A stretch of 64,000 nucleotides of DNA, taken from contig NZ_JAUSXV010000001.1 in NCBI RefSeq assembly GCF_030816295.1, positions 3,596,001-3,660,000 on the forward strand, written 5' to 3'. Shown piece by piece: positions 1 to 10,536 of this stretch. Both the position numbers and the translations under genes were made by a program. Below the pieces are notes generated by a model that saw nothing but the letters and a program-made list of their open reading frames with translations, did no database searches and was not told where the DNA came from. The first letter of the stretch is position 1. The number at the start of each line of letters is the position of its first letter. Source of the DNA: Microbacterium natoriense (GTDB taxonomy: Bacteria; Actinomycetota; Actinomycetes; Actinomycetales; Microbacteriaceae).

Positions 1-1
1 A

Positions 2-1222
<1,221 letters not shown>

Positions 1223-1245
1223 CCGCCACCGCTCGACCACCGGTC

Positions 1246-1305
1246 GTCGAGCGAGCGAAGCGAGACGAAACGCCTCATGTTCCGTAGAACATGAGGCGTT
1301 TCGTC
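1246..1305. terminator. Bidirectional terminator hairpin carrying a dispersed repeat motif
   Basis: A perfect 18-bp stem (1264-1281 with 1288-1305) encloses the six-base loop CCGTAG. It sits between the convergent acs and ridA genes, so it can stop transcription from both sides. The left flank GAGCGAGCGAAGCGAGACG (from about 1249) runs into the stem and belongs to a repeat seen again near 10543 and 10610 and, in diverged form, inside dnaX. Confidence 0.8.
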
Positions 1306-1321
1306 TGGATCTCGGATGCCG

Positions 1322-1783
1322 TCAGGCGAGGATGAAGGTGACCTCGACCTCGACCGGGCTGTCGAGCGGCAGCACGGGAACGCCGACGGCCGCACGCGCG
1401 TGCCGACCGGCGTCGCCGAAGATCTCGCCGAGCACGGTGCTGGCGCCGTTGATGACGCCGGGCTGGCCGGTGAAGTCGGGAGTGGACGCCACGAAGCCGC
1501 CGACGCGAAGCACACCGGCGATGCGATCGAGGCCTCCGGCGGCATCTGCGGCGGCGGCGAGGGCGTTCAGCGCACAGGTGCGAGCGTAGAGATTCGCGTC
1601 TTCTGCGGAGACTTCGGCGCCGACCTTGCCGGTGGTCGGCAATGATCCACCGGAGAACGGGAGCTGTCCCGAGGTGTAGACGAGGTCGCCGTGGACGACC
1701 GCGGGAACGTAGGCCGCGACGGGCGCCGCGACGGCGGGCAGCTCGATGCCGAGCTCGGCGAGACGATCGGAGATGGTGGTCAT
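1322..1783 (-). CDS. RidA family protein (YjgF/YER057c/UK114)
   Basis: A 153-residue RidA-family protein. Family members deaminate reactive enamine/imine intermediates such as 2-aminoacrylate. The protein begins MTTISDRLAEL and shows the family pattern DLVYTSGQLP near the N-terminus, YARTCALNALAAA in the middle and VGVPVLPLDSPVEVEVTFIL at the C-terminus. The arginine that binds the imine carboxylate in E. coli RidA is not obvious in GDAGRHARAAVGV, so this may be one of the actinobacterial subgroups of uncertain activity. Its ATG overlaps the stop of the upstream small gene by four bases, so the two are translationally coupled. Confidence 0.88.
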   Translation of the reverse strand: MTTISDRLAELGIELPAVAAPVAAYVPAVVHGDLVYTSGQLPFSGGSLPTTGKVGAEVSAEDANLYARTCALNALAAAADAAGGLDRIAGVLRVGGFVASTPDFTGQPGVINGASTVLGEIFGDAGRHARAAVGVPVLPLDSPVEVEVTFILA

Positions 1784-2004
1784 GCCGCACCGCCTTCGAA
1801 CTGGCGAGCCGCCTCGGCGGCGGCCGCGAGACCCGCGTTGGCCGAAGAATCCGCGACCACGGGGCGCTTGAAGTAGGCGACCAGTCCGCCCTCGGGTCCG
1901 GTCACGACCTGCACGAGCTCCCAGCCCTGCTTGCCCCAGTTGTTGAGGATCGCAGCCGTGTTGTGGATCAGCAGGGGCGTGGTGAGGTATTCCCACGTGG
2001 TCAT
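1780..2004 (-). CDS. Small DUF4177-like protein
   Basis: A 74-residue protein starting MTTWEYLTTPLLIHNT, with WGKQGWELVQVV and YFKRP; this is the layout of DUF4177-type proteins, whose function is unknown. The start is preceded by AGGAG with a four-base spacer. It overlaps the downstream RidA gene by ATGA, so the two form a two-gene unit. The small protein could act with RidA, but nothing in the sequence shows how. Confidence 0.75.
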   Translation of the reverse strand: MTTWEYLTTPLLIHNTAAILNNWGKQGWELVQVVTGPEGGLVAYFKRPVVADSSANAGLAAAAEAARQFEGGAA

Positions 2005-2070
2005 GGCACTCCTATGCGCGGTCGGTCCGTCGAAAGCGGTTACTCAGGGAACTCCCTTACGATCAAGCGT

Positions 2071-4671
2071 ATGCCCCAAAAGAATCGCACGGTGAAGAGC
2101 GTGCTCGGCGGCCTCGTCGGGCTCGTCGGCCTCAGCGTCGTCGCCGGACTCCTCGTCACGGCCAGCGTCACCCCCGTCCTCGCAATGACGGGCATCACCG
2201 GTTCGACCGCCTTCTCGCTCTTCGAGAAGCTGCCGGAGAACCTCAAGGTCAACGCTCCGATGGAGCAGTCCACGATCTACGCCACAGGGACCGACGGCAA
2301 TCCCGTCGCACTGGCGTCGTTCTACGAGCAGAACCGCGTCCCGCTGAACTTCGACCAGGTCGCTCCCGTGATGTTCGACGCGATTCTCTCCAGCGAGGAC
2401 AAGAACTTCTACTCTCACGGCGGCGTGAACCTCGGCGCGACGATCAAGGCCGCGTTCGGCAACGTGGTCGGCTCCACCGACCGCGGCGCCTCGACGATCA
2501 CGCAGCAGTACGTGAAGAACGTGCAGATCCAGGAGTGCGAGCAGAACGTCGACACCTCTTCTAAGAACGCCGAGAACTACGACGCGCAGGTCAAGAAATG
2601 CTGGAGCGACTACGCCGTCGCCACCGGCAGCGAGGGCATCGAGCGCAAGCTGCGGGAGATGCGCTACGCGCTGCAGATCGAGAAGGACTACTCGAAGAAC
2701 GACATCCTGCTCGGCTACCTGAACATCTCGAGCTTCGGCGGGCAGGTCTACGGCATCGAAGCCGCAGCCAACCGCTACTTCTCGACGACGGCTGCGAACC
2801 TCACCCTTGCGCAGGCGGCGACGATCGCCGGCATGGTTCAGGAGCCGAACACGCTCCGCATCGACCTGCCCAACGGGACCTGGACCGATAAAGACGGCGT
2901 TGCGCACAACAGCGCAGCCGACGGCTATGCAAAGACTCTCGAGCGCCGCAACTACGTGCTCGAGCGCATGCTGATCGACGGCAAGGTCACCCAGGCCCAG
3001 TACGACGAGGCCTACGCGACGCCCATCACACCGGCGATCAAGACGACGACGCAGGGCTGCACCACGGCCGGCGACAACGCGTACTTCTGCCAGTACGTGA
3101 AGTCGGTCATCGAGAGCGACCCTGCGTTTGGCGACAGCGTCGAAGAGCGCCGCGCCAACCTCCGCCGCGGCGGCATGCAGATCTATACGACGCTCGATAT
3201 GCGCGTGCAGCAGCCCGCGATCGATCAGGTGCACGCACGGGTTCCTCAGACCATCCCCGGCATTCTCGTGGGCGGCACCGGCGTCTCGATCGAGACCAGC
3301 ACGGGACGCATCCTTGCCATGGCACAGAACACCGCGTTCAACGAGACCACGACCGCCAATCTCGCCGCCGGTGAGACCTCTCAGGTCTTCGCCGCCGACA
3401 AGGCGCACTACGGCAGCACCTACGGCTTCGAGACCGGATCGACATACAAACTGTTCACCCTGCTCGAGTGGCTCAACAAAGGTCACTCGGTGAACCAGGT
3501 GCTCGATGGTCGTATCCGGACGATCAGCCCTTTCACGGCATGCGGCGAGAAGGTGACGAACAAGGAAAAGATCAACAACTTCGGCAATGGCGGCGGTTCG
3601 ATCAGCAGCGTCGCCCGTTTCACCGCGCAGTCGCTCAACACCGGCTTCCTGGCGATGGCGCAGCAGCTCGACCTGTGCGACATCAACGAGGTGGCCAAGA
3701 GCCTGGGCGTGCACTACGGAAACGGTGACGACATCACCGTCGGCGGCACGAGCGCCAACACCTCGCCCAACGCTCCGTTCCCCTCCGTGCTGGGGTCGAA
3801 GAGCGTCGCTCCCCTGCAGATGGCGGGCGCTTACGCCGCCGTGGCCAACAACGGCATCTTCTGCGAGCCCAAGGCAATCGACCGCGTCGTCGGCAGCGAT
3901 GGCCAGGACCGCAAGATCCCTGACACCACATGCACGCAGGTGCTTACGCCCGAGGTGGCCGCGACAGCAGCGTTCGCCCTGCGCGGCGTGATGGAGGGCG
4001 GCACGGGTGGCCAGGCCAAGCCCAACGACGGCATCCAGGTGATCGGCAAGACGGGTACCGCCGAGAAGGAGCACACGATGCTCATCGAGTCGAGTACCAA
4101 GGTCACGACCGCCGTCTGGGTCGGCAACATCGACGGACGCCAGAACCTCAGCCGGTTCCGCAACGGCGATGGCACGCCACTCAACAACATTCGCTACGGT
4201 CTGGCCCGCGCCATTCAGACCGCCGCGAACGCCACCTATGGCGGCGACCCGTTCCCGAAGCCGGATGACAAGCTCACGAAGCAGGTCATGGCCGATGTGC
4301 CGAATGTCGTCGGCCAGACCATCGAGCAGGCGACGGCGACCCTCGAAACTGCCGGCTTCACCGTCGCTGTCGGCGCCCCGGTCGACAGCGACCAGCCGAC
4401 GAACATCATCGTCGCGCAGGACCCGTCAGGCCAGGCAGCCACCGGGACGACCATCACGATCTCGCCGAGCAACGGAACCGGCGCGACGATCCCGGCCTCC
4501 GTGATCGGCGAGTCGAAGGCGAACGCGCAGAACACCCTGTTCGGTGCCGGGTTCACCTCGATAGCGTTCGACAACTCGTGCAACCCGCCGAACGCGAAGG
4601 TGGCGACGACCGATCCCGCCGCAGGCACCGCCGCGAACAAGAGCACGACGATCCAGATCACGTGCCAGTGA
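2071..4671 (+). CDS. Class A penicillin-binding protein (transglycosylase/transpeptidase) with two PASTA domains
   Basis: This 866-residue bifunctional cell-wall enzyme polymerises and crosslinks peptidoglycan outside the membrane. Residues about 10-40 form a signal anchor. The GT51 domain has its catalytic Glu109 in SSEDKNFYSHGG, followed by GASTITQQYVKN. The transpeptidase has the nucleophile Ser457 in STYK, Ser521 in SLN, and KTGT at 660-663. Two PASTA domains follow, from about residue 735 to the end; they probably sense muropeptide or beta-lactam-like ligands. The frame is open further upstream, but the ATG at 2071 starts the normal MPQKNR-type N-terminus. The GTG of the next gene overlaps the stop, suggesting co-translation. 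It resembles PonA/PBP1 of actinobacteria. Confidence 0.93.
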   Translation: MPQKNRTVKSVLGGLVGLVGLSVVAGLLVTASVTPVLAMTGITGSTAFSLFEKLPENLKVNAPMEQSTIYATGTDGNPVALASFYEQNRVPLNFDQVAPVMFDAILSSEDKNFYSHGGVNLGATIKAAFGNVVGSTDRGASTITQQYVKNVQIQECEQNVDTSSKNAENYDAQVKKCWSDYAVATGSEGIERKLREMRYALQIEKDYSKNDILLGYLNISSFGGQVYGIEAAANRYFSTTAANLTLAQAATIAGMVQEPNTLRIDLPNGTWTDKDGVAHNSAADGYAKTLERRNYVLERMLIDGKVTQAQYDEAYATPITPAIKTTTQGCTTAGDNAYFCQYVKSVIESDPAFGDSVEERRANLRRGGMQIYTTLDMRVQQPAIDQVHARVPQTIPGILVGGTGVSIETSTGRILAMAQNTAFNETTTANLAAGETSQVFAADKAHYGSTYGFETGSTYKLFTLLEWLNKGHSVNQVLDGRIRTISPFTACGEKVTNKEKINNFGNGGGSISSVARFTAQSLNTGFLAMAQQLDLCDINEVAKSLGVHYGNGDDITVGGTSANTSPNAPFPSVLGSKSVAPLQMAGAYAAVANNGIFCEPKAIDRVVGSDGQDRKIPDTTCTQVLTPEVAATAAFALRGVMEGGTGGQAKPNDGIQVIGKTGTAEKEHTMLIESSTKVTTAVWVGNIDGRQNLSRFRNGDGTPLNNIRYGLARAIQTAANATYGGDPFPKPDDKLTKQVMADVPNVVGQTIEQATATLETAGFTVAVGAPVDSDQPTNIIVAQDPSGQAATGTTITISPSNGTGATIPASVIGESKANAQNTLFGAGFTSIAFDNSCNPPNAKVATTDPAAGTAANKSTTIQITCQ

Positions 4672-5600
4672 CCTCGATCCGCTCGGCCCACCCGGCCCTC
4701 ATCGCGCTCGGCGCGGTGGGGGCCGCTGGCGCTGCCGCCGCGGTCTGGGGCATCGGCATCGAGCGCTACCTGTTCACCGTGCGGGAGGCGACGGCATCCG
4801 CTCTCGCTCCCGGCTCGATGCCCATCAAGGTGCTGCACATCTCCGACGCGCACATGGCTCCCTGGCAGCACCGCAAGCAGGATTGGCTGGCGTCACTGGC
4901 GCAGCTGCAACCGGATCTGATCGTCAACACCGGCGACAACCTCGGGCATCGTGACGGGCTCGAGGGAATCCGTCGGGCGTTCGAGCCCTTCGCCGGCATC
5001 CCCGGCATGTTCGTGCACGGGTCCAACGACGTCACCGAGCCCTCGCCGCGCAACCCGCTGCGGTACTTCTCGGGTCCCTCGAAGAAGCACCACAAGGCCC
5101 CCGAACTCGACACCGCCGCAATGGACGCGTTCTTCACGGACGAGCTCGGATGGACCGGTCTGAACAATACGGCCGCCCGCCTACAGGTCGCCGGCAACAC
5201 TGTCGACTTCTTCGGCGTCGACGACGCGCATCGCAACTGGGACCGCCTCGACGATCTTCCCGCCGCGATCGATGCTCTCGGCCCTCGTCCTGACGGAGCC
5301 TCGGTCATCGGCGTGACGCATGCGCCGTACCAGCGGGTGCTGAACAGGTTCGTCGATCTCGGTGCCGAGGCGATCTTCGGCGGCCACACGCACGGTGGCC
5401 AGGTGTGCCTCCCCGGCTTCGGCGCGCTCGTGGCGAACTGCGACATCCCGCTGAAGCAGGCCAAGGGGCTCAGCACCTGGACCCATGATCACCGCACCGT
5501 GCCGCTGAACGTCAGCGCCGGCTGCGGGCACTCGATCTATGCGCCGGTGCGCTTCGCCTGCAGGCCCGAAGCGACATTGCTGACGCTCACGGCGCGATGA
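4668..5600 (+). CDS. Metallophosphoesterase, membrane-anchored
   Basis: A 310-residue calcineurin-like phosphoesterase. Residues about 10-30 form a hydrophobic anchor. The metal-binding motifs appear in order: HISDAHM, NTGDN, GSNDV, GVTHAPY and GGHTHGGQ. Substrate unknown; proteins of this type often sit beside class A PBPs in actinobacteria, suggesting a cell-envelope phosphodiester or lipid substrate, which is inference. The GTG start at 4668 overlaps the PBP stop (GTGA), which sets the start better than any in-frame codon further upstream. Confidence 0.9.
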   Translation: MTSIRSAHPALIALGAVGAAGAAAAVWGIGIERYLFTVREATASALAPGSMPIKVLHISDAHMAPWQHRKQDWLASLAQLQPDLIVNTGDNLGHRDGLEGIRRAFEPFAGIPGMFVHGSNDVTEPSPRNPLRYFSGPSKKHHKAPELDTAAMDAFFTDELGWTGLNNTAARLQVAGNTVDFFGVDDAHRNWDRLDDLPAAIDALGPRPDGASVIGVTHAPYQRVLNRFVDLGAEAIFGGHTHGGQVCLPGFGALVANCDIPLKQAKGLSTWTHDHRTVPLNVSAGCGHSIYAPVRFACRPEATLLTLTAR

Positions 5601-6148
5601 CGCAAACGCCGGCAGACCGCGAGCCCAGCGCCCTGCCGCTCGGTGGCTACTGGCTCGGGTTGCTGTTCGCCGGCGTGCCCGCACTCTTCGCGAGTCGCAT
5701 CGTCTACTCGGTGACTCTGCCGTCCGGACCCGATGTCGGGCTGGCCGACAGCATCCTGACCGCGGTTATGCTCTGCGTGCCGCTGATCGCGGTCGTCGCC
5801 TATTACCGCTCCGCCCGCCGATGGGGGTATTCAGCATCACTGGCGCTCGCGGCGCTCGTGGTCCTGCTCATCTGGGCCGGCACCGCTGTGGCTCTCGTGA
5901 TGAACTCGTTCGGCGAGATGTCTCTCGAGAGCCTCGACCCGGAACCGGTCGCCGTGGCCCGCGACCTCTCCGAATCGTTGCTCAGGGCAAGCGCCTGCCT
6001 CCTCACAGTCAACGCGGCCTGTGCCCTTGCTCTGAACGCCGAGGACTGGCCCGGCCGTGCCGCGCGCGTCCTGTTCATCGCTTCAGCGTCGCTCTGGGGA
6101 ATGCTCATCGCCCTTCCCGTCCTCGTCGCGATGCTGACCGGACGGTGA
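5597..6148 (+). CDS. Integral membrane protein of unknown function
   Basis: A 183-residue protein with about four hydrophobic segments (near residues 15-35, 48-66, 77-100 and 130-180). I recognise no family motif. The ATG overlaps the preceding stop by four bases (ATGA), so it is the third gene of the PBP-phosphoesterase operon. A role in envelope biology is inferred only from this position. Confidence 0.75.
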   Translation: MTQTPADREPSALPLGGYWLGLLFAGVPALFASRIVYSVTLPSGPDVGLADSILTAVMLCVPLIAVVAYYRSARRWGYSASLALAALVVLLIWAGTAVALVMNSFGEMSLESLDPEPVAVARDLSESLLRASACLLTVNAACALALNAEDWPGRAARVLFIASASLWGMLIALPVLVAMLTGR

Positions 6149-6194
6149 ACACGATGCCCTCTCCCCCGATTCGCCCTTTCCCCCTCCTCTCTTG

Positions 6195-6200
6195 TAGACT
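6195..6200 (+). promoter_or_regulatory. Putative -10 box of tRNA-Pro
   Basis: TAGACT ends 15 bases before the mature tRNA 5' end. The same hexamer stands 16 bases before tRNA-Ser at 37765-37770. No convincing -35 element is visible. Confidence 0.4.
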
Positions 6201-6215
6201 CGGAGGGTTGCAAAA

Positions 6216-6293
<78 letters not shown>

Positions 6294-6302
6294 TAACACC
6301 GG

Positions 6303-6330
6303 AAGGCCGCCCTCAGGGGCGGCCTTCTCT
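6303..6330 (+). terminator. Rho-independent terminator after tRNA-Pro
   Basis: A perfect 10-bp stem, AAGGCCGCCC (6303-6312) with GGGCGGCCTT (6317-6326), and a TCAG loop, followed by TCTCT. It lies 10 bases after the tRNA. Confidence 0.85.
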
Positions 6331-6361
6331 GTACCGGGATGTGTGAGAGGAGAACGTGGCG

Positions 6362-6820
6362 ATGAGCTCACGACGACGCTTCGTCCGCATCGCGACGATC
6401 GCCATCGGCGTTCCGTTCCTCGCCGTGATCGCCTTCCTCGCCCTGACTCCACGACGCATCGAGGAGCGCATCCCGAACGTGCTCGACCTGGTGCTCGCGA
6501 CCGCGCATCGACTCGGCTGGACGTCTCTCGATTTCATGACCCTCGAGATCCTCGCGAACGTTCTCGTGTTCATCCCGGTCGGCATAATCGCCTACGTCTT
6601 CGCACCGCGCAGACTCCGGTGGCTGGCGCTGCTGGCGGGTCCTGCAGCATCCGTGTCCATCGAACTCGTCCAGCTGCTCGCGCTGCCGAACCGGGTCCCT
6701 TCGATCGCCGACGTCGCCGAGAACGTGCTCGGGGCGACGATCGGCGTCGCCCTGTGCGCACTGGCGAGCAGAGTTCTCAACTCCCCCGCATCCGCATCTC
6801 CTACTCTGGAAACATCATGA
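6362..6820 (+). CDS. VanZ-like family membrane protein
   Basis: A 152-residue VanZ-like protein with about four membrane segments. FDMTL-like spacing leading to EILANVLVFIPVG, the middle SIELVQLL, and SIADVAENVLGATIGV are the typical VanZ signature. VanZ proteins are linked to teicoplanin resistance in enterococci, but most homologues have no known role. The ATG at 6362 lies nine bases after GAGAGGAG; the GTG at 6356 is a poorer alternative because the spacer would be only three bases. The stop overlaps the next ATG (ATGA). Confidence 0.85.
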   Translation: MSSRRRFVRIATIAIGVPFLAVIAFLALTPRRIEERIPNVLDLVLATAHRLGWTSLDFMTLEILANVLVFIPVGIIAYVFAPRRLRWLALLAGPAASVSIELVQLLALPNRVPSIADVAENVLGATIGVALCALASRVLNSPASASPTLETS

Positions 6821-7572
6821 CTACGCCTGCCCTCGTCGCCTTCGACCTCGATGACACGCTCGCTCTCTCGAAGAGTCCCATCAGCCCCCGCATTGCCGAA
6901 TTGCTGCGTGCCCTGCTGCACCGGGTCGAAGTCGCGATCATCTCGGGCGGCAACGAGGCCCAGTTCCGCACACAGGTCATCGCTCAGCTCGGAGAGACGG
7001 ACGCCGCCGCGCTCGGCCGCCTGCATCTGCTCCCCACCTGCGGCACACGCTACCTGCGCCACGACGGCACCTCGTTCGCACCGCTCTATGCGCACGATCT
7101 CACCGACGACGAGAAGACGAGAGCACTCACCGCACTGCGCGAGGAAGCCGATCGGCTCGGGCTGTGGGAGACGGAGCCCTGGGGCGAGATCCTCGAGGAC
7201 CGCGGCTCACAGATCACGTTCTCGGCCCTCGGGCAGAAAGCCCCGGGCGACGCCAAGCACGCATGGGATCCCAGCGGCGCCAAGCGTCTGACTCTGCGCG
7301 ACGCCGTCGCGGCCCGCGTACCCGACCTCGAGGTGCGCGCCGGCGGTTCGACGTCGATCGACATCACCCGCGCGGGCATCGACAAAGCCTACGGTATGAC
7401 GCAGCTGGCCGAGTTCACCGGCATCCCCCTCTCCTCGATGCTGTTCTACGGCGACCGTCTCGATGAGGGCGGCAACGACTATCCGGTGCTCGCCCTCGGC
7501 GTGCCCTCGGTGGCGGTCGACGGCTGGGAAGACACGGCCGACAAGCTCGACGAGCTGCTGAAGGCCCTCTGA
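6817..7572 (+). CDS. HAD-superfamily hydrolase (HAD-IIB, phosphomannomutase-like)
   Basis: A 251-residue cytoplasmic HAD phosphatase. Motif I is FDLDDTLA near the N-terminus, the Ser/Thr of motif II lies in IISGGN, and the C-terminal motif IV region is LFYGDRLDEGGNDY. The order and the large cap insert between motifs II and III fit the HAD-IIB class, which contains sugar-phosphate phosphatases and eukaryotic-type phosphomannomutases. The exact substrate cannot be read from sequence. The ATG at 6817 overlaps the VanZ stop; the frame continues far upstream without a plausible start. Confidence 0.87.
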   Translation: MTTPALVAFDLDDTLALSKSPISPRIAELLRALLHRVEVAIISGGNEAQFRTQVIAQLGETDAAALGRLHLLPTCGTRYLRHDGTSFAPLYAHDLTDDEKTRALTALREEADRLGLWETEPWGEILEDRGSQITFSALGQKAPGDAKHAWDPSGAKRLTLRDAVAARVPDLEVRAGGSTSIDITRAGIDKAYGMTQLAEFTGIPLSSMLFYGDRLDEGGNDYPVLALGVPSVAVDGWEDTADKLDELLKAL

Positions 7573-7605
7573 ACTCGTAGGGGCCTCGACCTCTAGCATG
7601 GCGTC

Positions 7606-8442
7606 ATGGATGCTCTGCTCATCGTCGTCATCACAGCCGCCGTCGCGAGCATCGCGTGCTGGGTGCTCTCTCTGATCACCCGAGACACCTCATGGGTCGA
7701 TCGCGCATGGTCGATCGTTCCTGTCGTCTACGCCTGGATCTTCGTCGTCGGCGGGTTCGCCCGCGGCGACGGGTCGGCCCGCATCGTGGTCATGGCCGTG
7801 CTGATCACCGCCTGGGGCATCCGCCTCACCGCGAATTTCGCGCGCAAGGGCGGCTACACGGGCATGGAGGACTACCGCTGGGCGATCCTGCGCAAAAGGA
7901 TGAGGCCTTGGCAGTTCCATATCTTCAACCTGCTGTTCATCGTCGGGTACCAGATGACGCTCCTGGTGCTCATCACCCTGCCGGTCGATCTCGCCGCGCG
8001 GCACCCGAGCGCATTGACGATCTGGGATCTGCTGTTCGCCGCCGCGTTCATCTTGTTCCTCCTGGGCGAGACCGCGGCCGACCAGCAGCAATGGAGCTTC
8101 CACCAGCGCAAGAAGCAGGCGGGAGGGGTTCTCCCGCCCGGCTTCGCCACTCTGGGGCTGTTCCGCTACAGCCGCCACCCCAACTTCTTCTTCGAGCAAG
8201 CCCAGTGGTGGGCGCTGTACGCGATCGGTGCGACAGCGGCGGTGGCCTCCGGAGCCGGTGCACTCGGCGTCGTGAACCCGACGGTCGTCGGCCCCGCGCT
8301 GCTGTCAGTGCTCTTCATCGGCTCGACGATCTTCACCGAGTCGATCACGGCGTCGAAGTACCCCGACTACGCGGTCTACCGGCGCACCACATCGATGCTG
8401 GTGCCCTGGCTGCCACGCCGGGCTGCATCCCGAGACGCCTGA
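7606..8442 (+). CDS. DUF1295 family membrane protein
   Basis: A 278-residue integral membrane protein of the DUF1295 family, related to steroid 5-alpha-reductase and isoprenylcysteine methyltransferase folds. It has about six to seven hydrophobic segments. The recognisable features are SWVDRAWSI near residue 30, ARKGGYTGMEDYRW in the loop near residue 80, and the conserved C-terminal block LFRYSRHPNFFFEQAQWW followed by TESITASKYPDYAVYRR. Function in bacteria is unproven. Confidence 0.87.
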   Translation: MDALLIVVITAAVASIACWVLSLITRDTSWVDRAWSIVPVVYAWIFVVGGFARGDGSARIVVMAVLITAWGIRLTANFARKGGYTGMEDYRWAILRKRMRPWQFHIFNLLFIVGYQMTLLVLITLPVDLAARHPSALTIWDLLFAAAFILFLLGETAADQQQWSFHQRKKQAGGVLPPGFATLGLFRYSRHPNFFFEQAQWWALYAIGATAAVASGAGALGVVNPTVVGPALLSVLFIGSTIFTESITASKYPDYAVYRRTTSMLVPWLPRRAASRDA

Positions 8443-8458
8443 CGGCTCTCCTGCCGGA

Positions 8459-9739
8459 TCAGCGCGCCGCGATCTCCGACACCGAACGCGACACCGGCAC
8501 CAGTCGGGTGAGCTGCGTGACGTGCGTGGGCTCGAGTTCTGCGAGGGACGAGACGCCGAGCAGGCGCATGGTGCGCTCGATTTCGCCGCGCAGGATCGCG
8601 ATCGTCCGGTCGACTCCCTCGCGTCCGCCGGCCATCAGGCCGTACAGGTATGCCCGGCCGATGAGCGTGAAGTCCGCGCCGAGCGCGACCGAGGCGACGA
8701 TGTCGGCGCCGTTCATGATTCCGGTGTCGATCATGACGGTGAAGTCGCCGCCGACCGCTTCGCGGACCTTCGGCAGGAGGTGGAACGGGATCGGCGCACG
8801 ATCGAGCTGCCGCCCGCCGTGATTCGACAGCACGATGCCGTCGACACCGGCGTCTTTCAATCGCAGCGAGTCCTCGACGTTCTGCACGCCCTTGATCACG
8901 ATCTTGCCGGGCCAGAGGTCGCGGATGACGGCGAGGTCGTCGTAGCTGATCGTGGGATCCATGGCGGCGTCGAGCAGTTCGCCGACGGTGCCGCCCGTGG
9001 TGCTGAGCGAGGCGAACTCCAGCTTCGGAGTGGTGAGGAAGTCGTACCACCACCACGGCCGCGGAATCGCGTTGACGATCGTGCCGAGGGTCAGCTGCGG
9101 CGGGATGCTGAACCCGTTGCGCTTGTCGCGCAGACGCGCACCGGCGACCGGAGTGTCGACCGTGAAGTGCAGGGTGTCGAAACCGGCTGCCGCAGCGCGC
9201 CGGGTGAGCTCGTAGGAGATCTCGCGATCGCGCATGACATACAGCTGGAACCAGTTCCTTCCTGGAATGGGTCCCTGAGGCTCTCGAAGGGTGACGGCCT
9301 TGACGCCCTCGATAGACGTCGTGCCGAGCGTCGACAGGGTGAACGGGATGCCGGCAGCGGCCGCGGCTCCCGCGCCAGCCACCTCGCCCTCGGTCTGCAT
9401 GAGGCGGGTGAAACCGGTCGGCGCGATGCCGAAGGGCAGCGCCGATGGTCCGCCGAGGATGTCGACGGAGGTGTCGACATGAGGCGCCGGTCGCAGGATG
9501 CCGGGGTGGAACTCCACGTCCTGGAAAGCCTGGCGGGCGCGTGACAGCGACAGCTCTCCCTCGGCCGCACCGTCGGTGTAATCGAAGGCGGCCTTGGGCG
9601 TGCGACGCTTGGCGATCGTGCGGAGGTCGGCGATCGTCAGGGCGGCGTCGAGACGGCGCTTCTTGCCGTTCAGCTCGGGCTTCTTGAACTTCATCAGTTC
9701 GAGCAGCTCAGCGGGATTGGGTACCTGGCGCTGGACCAT
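8459..9739 (-). CDS. lldD: FMN-dependent alpha-hydroxy-acid dehydrogenase (L-lactate dehydrogenase-like)
   Basis: A 426-residue flavoenzyme that oxidises L-lactate or a related 2-hydroxy acid to the 2-keto acid and passes electrons to the quinone pool. FMN-barrel landmarks are [43 protein letters not shown] and SNHGGRQLD, whose His307 is the catalytic base. In the usual D-G-G-I-R phosphate-binding motif this protein has DTGIMNGAD, with Met in place of Arg; I believe this is shared by actinobacterial LldD2-type enzymes. It lies nine bases after a FadR-type regulator gene on the same strand, so both are probably one operon. Confidence 0.88.
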   Translation of the reverse strand: MVQRQVPNPAELLELMKFKKPELNGKKRRLDAALTIADLRTIAKRRTPKAAFDYTDGAAEGELSLSRARQAFQDVEFHPGILRPAPHVDTSVDILGGPSALPFGIAPTGFTRLMQTEGEVAGAGAAAAAGIPFTLSTLGTTSIEGVKAVTLREPQGPIPGRNWFQLYVMRDREISYELTRRAAAAGFDTLHFTVDTPVAGARLRDKRNGFSIPPQLTLGTIVNAIPRPWWWYDFLTTPKLEFASLSTTGGTVGELLDAAMDPTISYDDLAVIRDLWPGKIVIKGVQNVEDSLRLKDAGVDGIVLSNHGGRQLDRAPIPFHLLPKVREAVGGDFTVMIDTGIMNGADIVASVALGADFTLIGRAYLYGLMAGGREGVDRTIAILRGEIERTMRLLGVSSLAELEPTHVTQLTRLVPVSRSVSEIAAR

Positions 9740-9748
9740 GGCGCTCCT

Positions 9749-10468
9749 TCAGTGCGTGGTGGGGGTTTCTCGGGTCAGGCCCGTGGCGGTGTAATAGCCG
9801 GTGATGTGGCGTCGGACCAGAGTGCCGGCGACCTCGGCCTCGCCGGCGTCGACGGCCGAGACGATCGCGCGGTGCTCAGCCCGCAGGTGGGCGGCCATGG
9901 CCTCCCAGTCGACGACGGATGCCGCTCCCGCCTGCACGTAGGATTCGATCGCCGTGCGCAGCCCCGCCATCATCGCCGAGATCACAGAGTTGCCGCTGGC
10001 CTCGGCGAGGGCGAGGTGCAGCTGCGCATCGAGGGCGAGGAACTCCTCTGGCGCGAGACCCTCTGCATCCATCGCATCCAGCAGACGGTGGACGGTCGAC
10101 GTGTCTCGATCGACGGATCGCGCCAGCGCGGTCACGACCGCGTCTTCGAGCACGAGTCGCGTCTGCACGACGTCGGTCAGCGGGAATCCCTGAGCGGCAA
10201 CCTGGAGCCTCAGCAGGGCGGACATGCCACCGGAGGGTGTGGCGATGACGATCGCCCCGGACTGCGGTCCGGAACCGGTCGCCGTGCGGATGAGACCCAT
10301 GACCTCGAGCACCCGCAGCGCCTCGCGGACGCTGGAACGGCCGACGCCGAGATCGGCTGACAGGTCGCGCTCGGAGGCGAGACGGTCGCCCGGTCCGAGC
10401 CGGCCGGCGAGAAGGTCGCGCTCGATGTGCTCGAGCACGATGCGCCATGCACGGCGCTGCTCCGGCAT
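9749..10468 (-). CDS. FadR/GntR-family transcriptional regulator (FCD domain)
   Basis: A 239-residue repressor. The N-terminal winged helix (about residues 8-75) contains LASERDLSADLGVGRSSVREAL, shortened here as SERDLSADLGVGRSSVREA, typical of GntR proteins. The C-terminal helical FCD domain has the metal/ligand-binding histidines in FLALDAQLHLALAEASGN, AEHRAIVSAVDAG and RRHI. Being the first gene of an operon with the hydroxy-acid dehydrogenase, it is most likely an LldR-type regulator responding to lactate or a related acid. Two palindromic TGTGGTC-N-GACC sites lie 20-55 bases upstream of its start, so it probably represses itself and lldD. Confidence 0.9.
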   Translation of the reverse strand: MPEQRRAWRIVLEHIERDLLAGRLGPGDRLASERDLSADLGVGRSSVREALRVLEVMGLIRTATGSGPQSGAIVIATPSGGMSALLRLQVAAQGFPLTDVVQTRLVLEDAVVTALARSVDRDTSTVHRLLDAMDAEGLAPEEFLALDAQLHLALAEASGNSVISAMMAGLRTAIESYVQAGAASVVDWEAMAAHLRAEHRAIVSAVDAGEAEVAGTLVRRHITGYYTATGLTRETPTTH

Positions 10469-10485
10469 CCGCTCCCCCTCGACTC

Positions 10486-10523
10486 TGTGGTCTGACCACA
10501 GTAGCGTGTGTGGTCAGACCGCG
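10486..10523. promoter_or_regulatory. Tandem FadR/LldR-type operators
   Basis: The first site (10486-10500) is a perfect palindrome, TGTGGTC-T-GACCACA. The second (10509-10523) is TGTGGTC-A-GACCGCG, whose right arm is imperfect. The centres are 23 bp apart, about two helical turns. Both fit the GntR/FadR consensus TGGTC-N-GACCA and stand directly upstream of the regulator gene. Confidence 0.75.
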
Positions 10524-10536
10524 CAACAGTCTCTGG

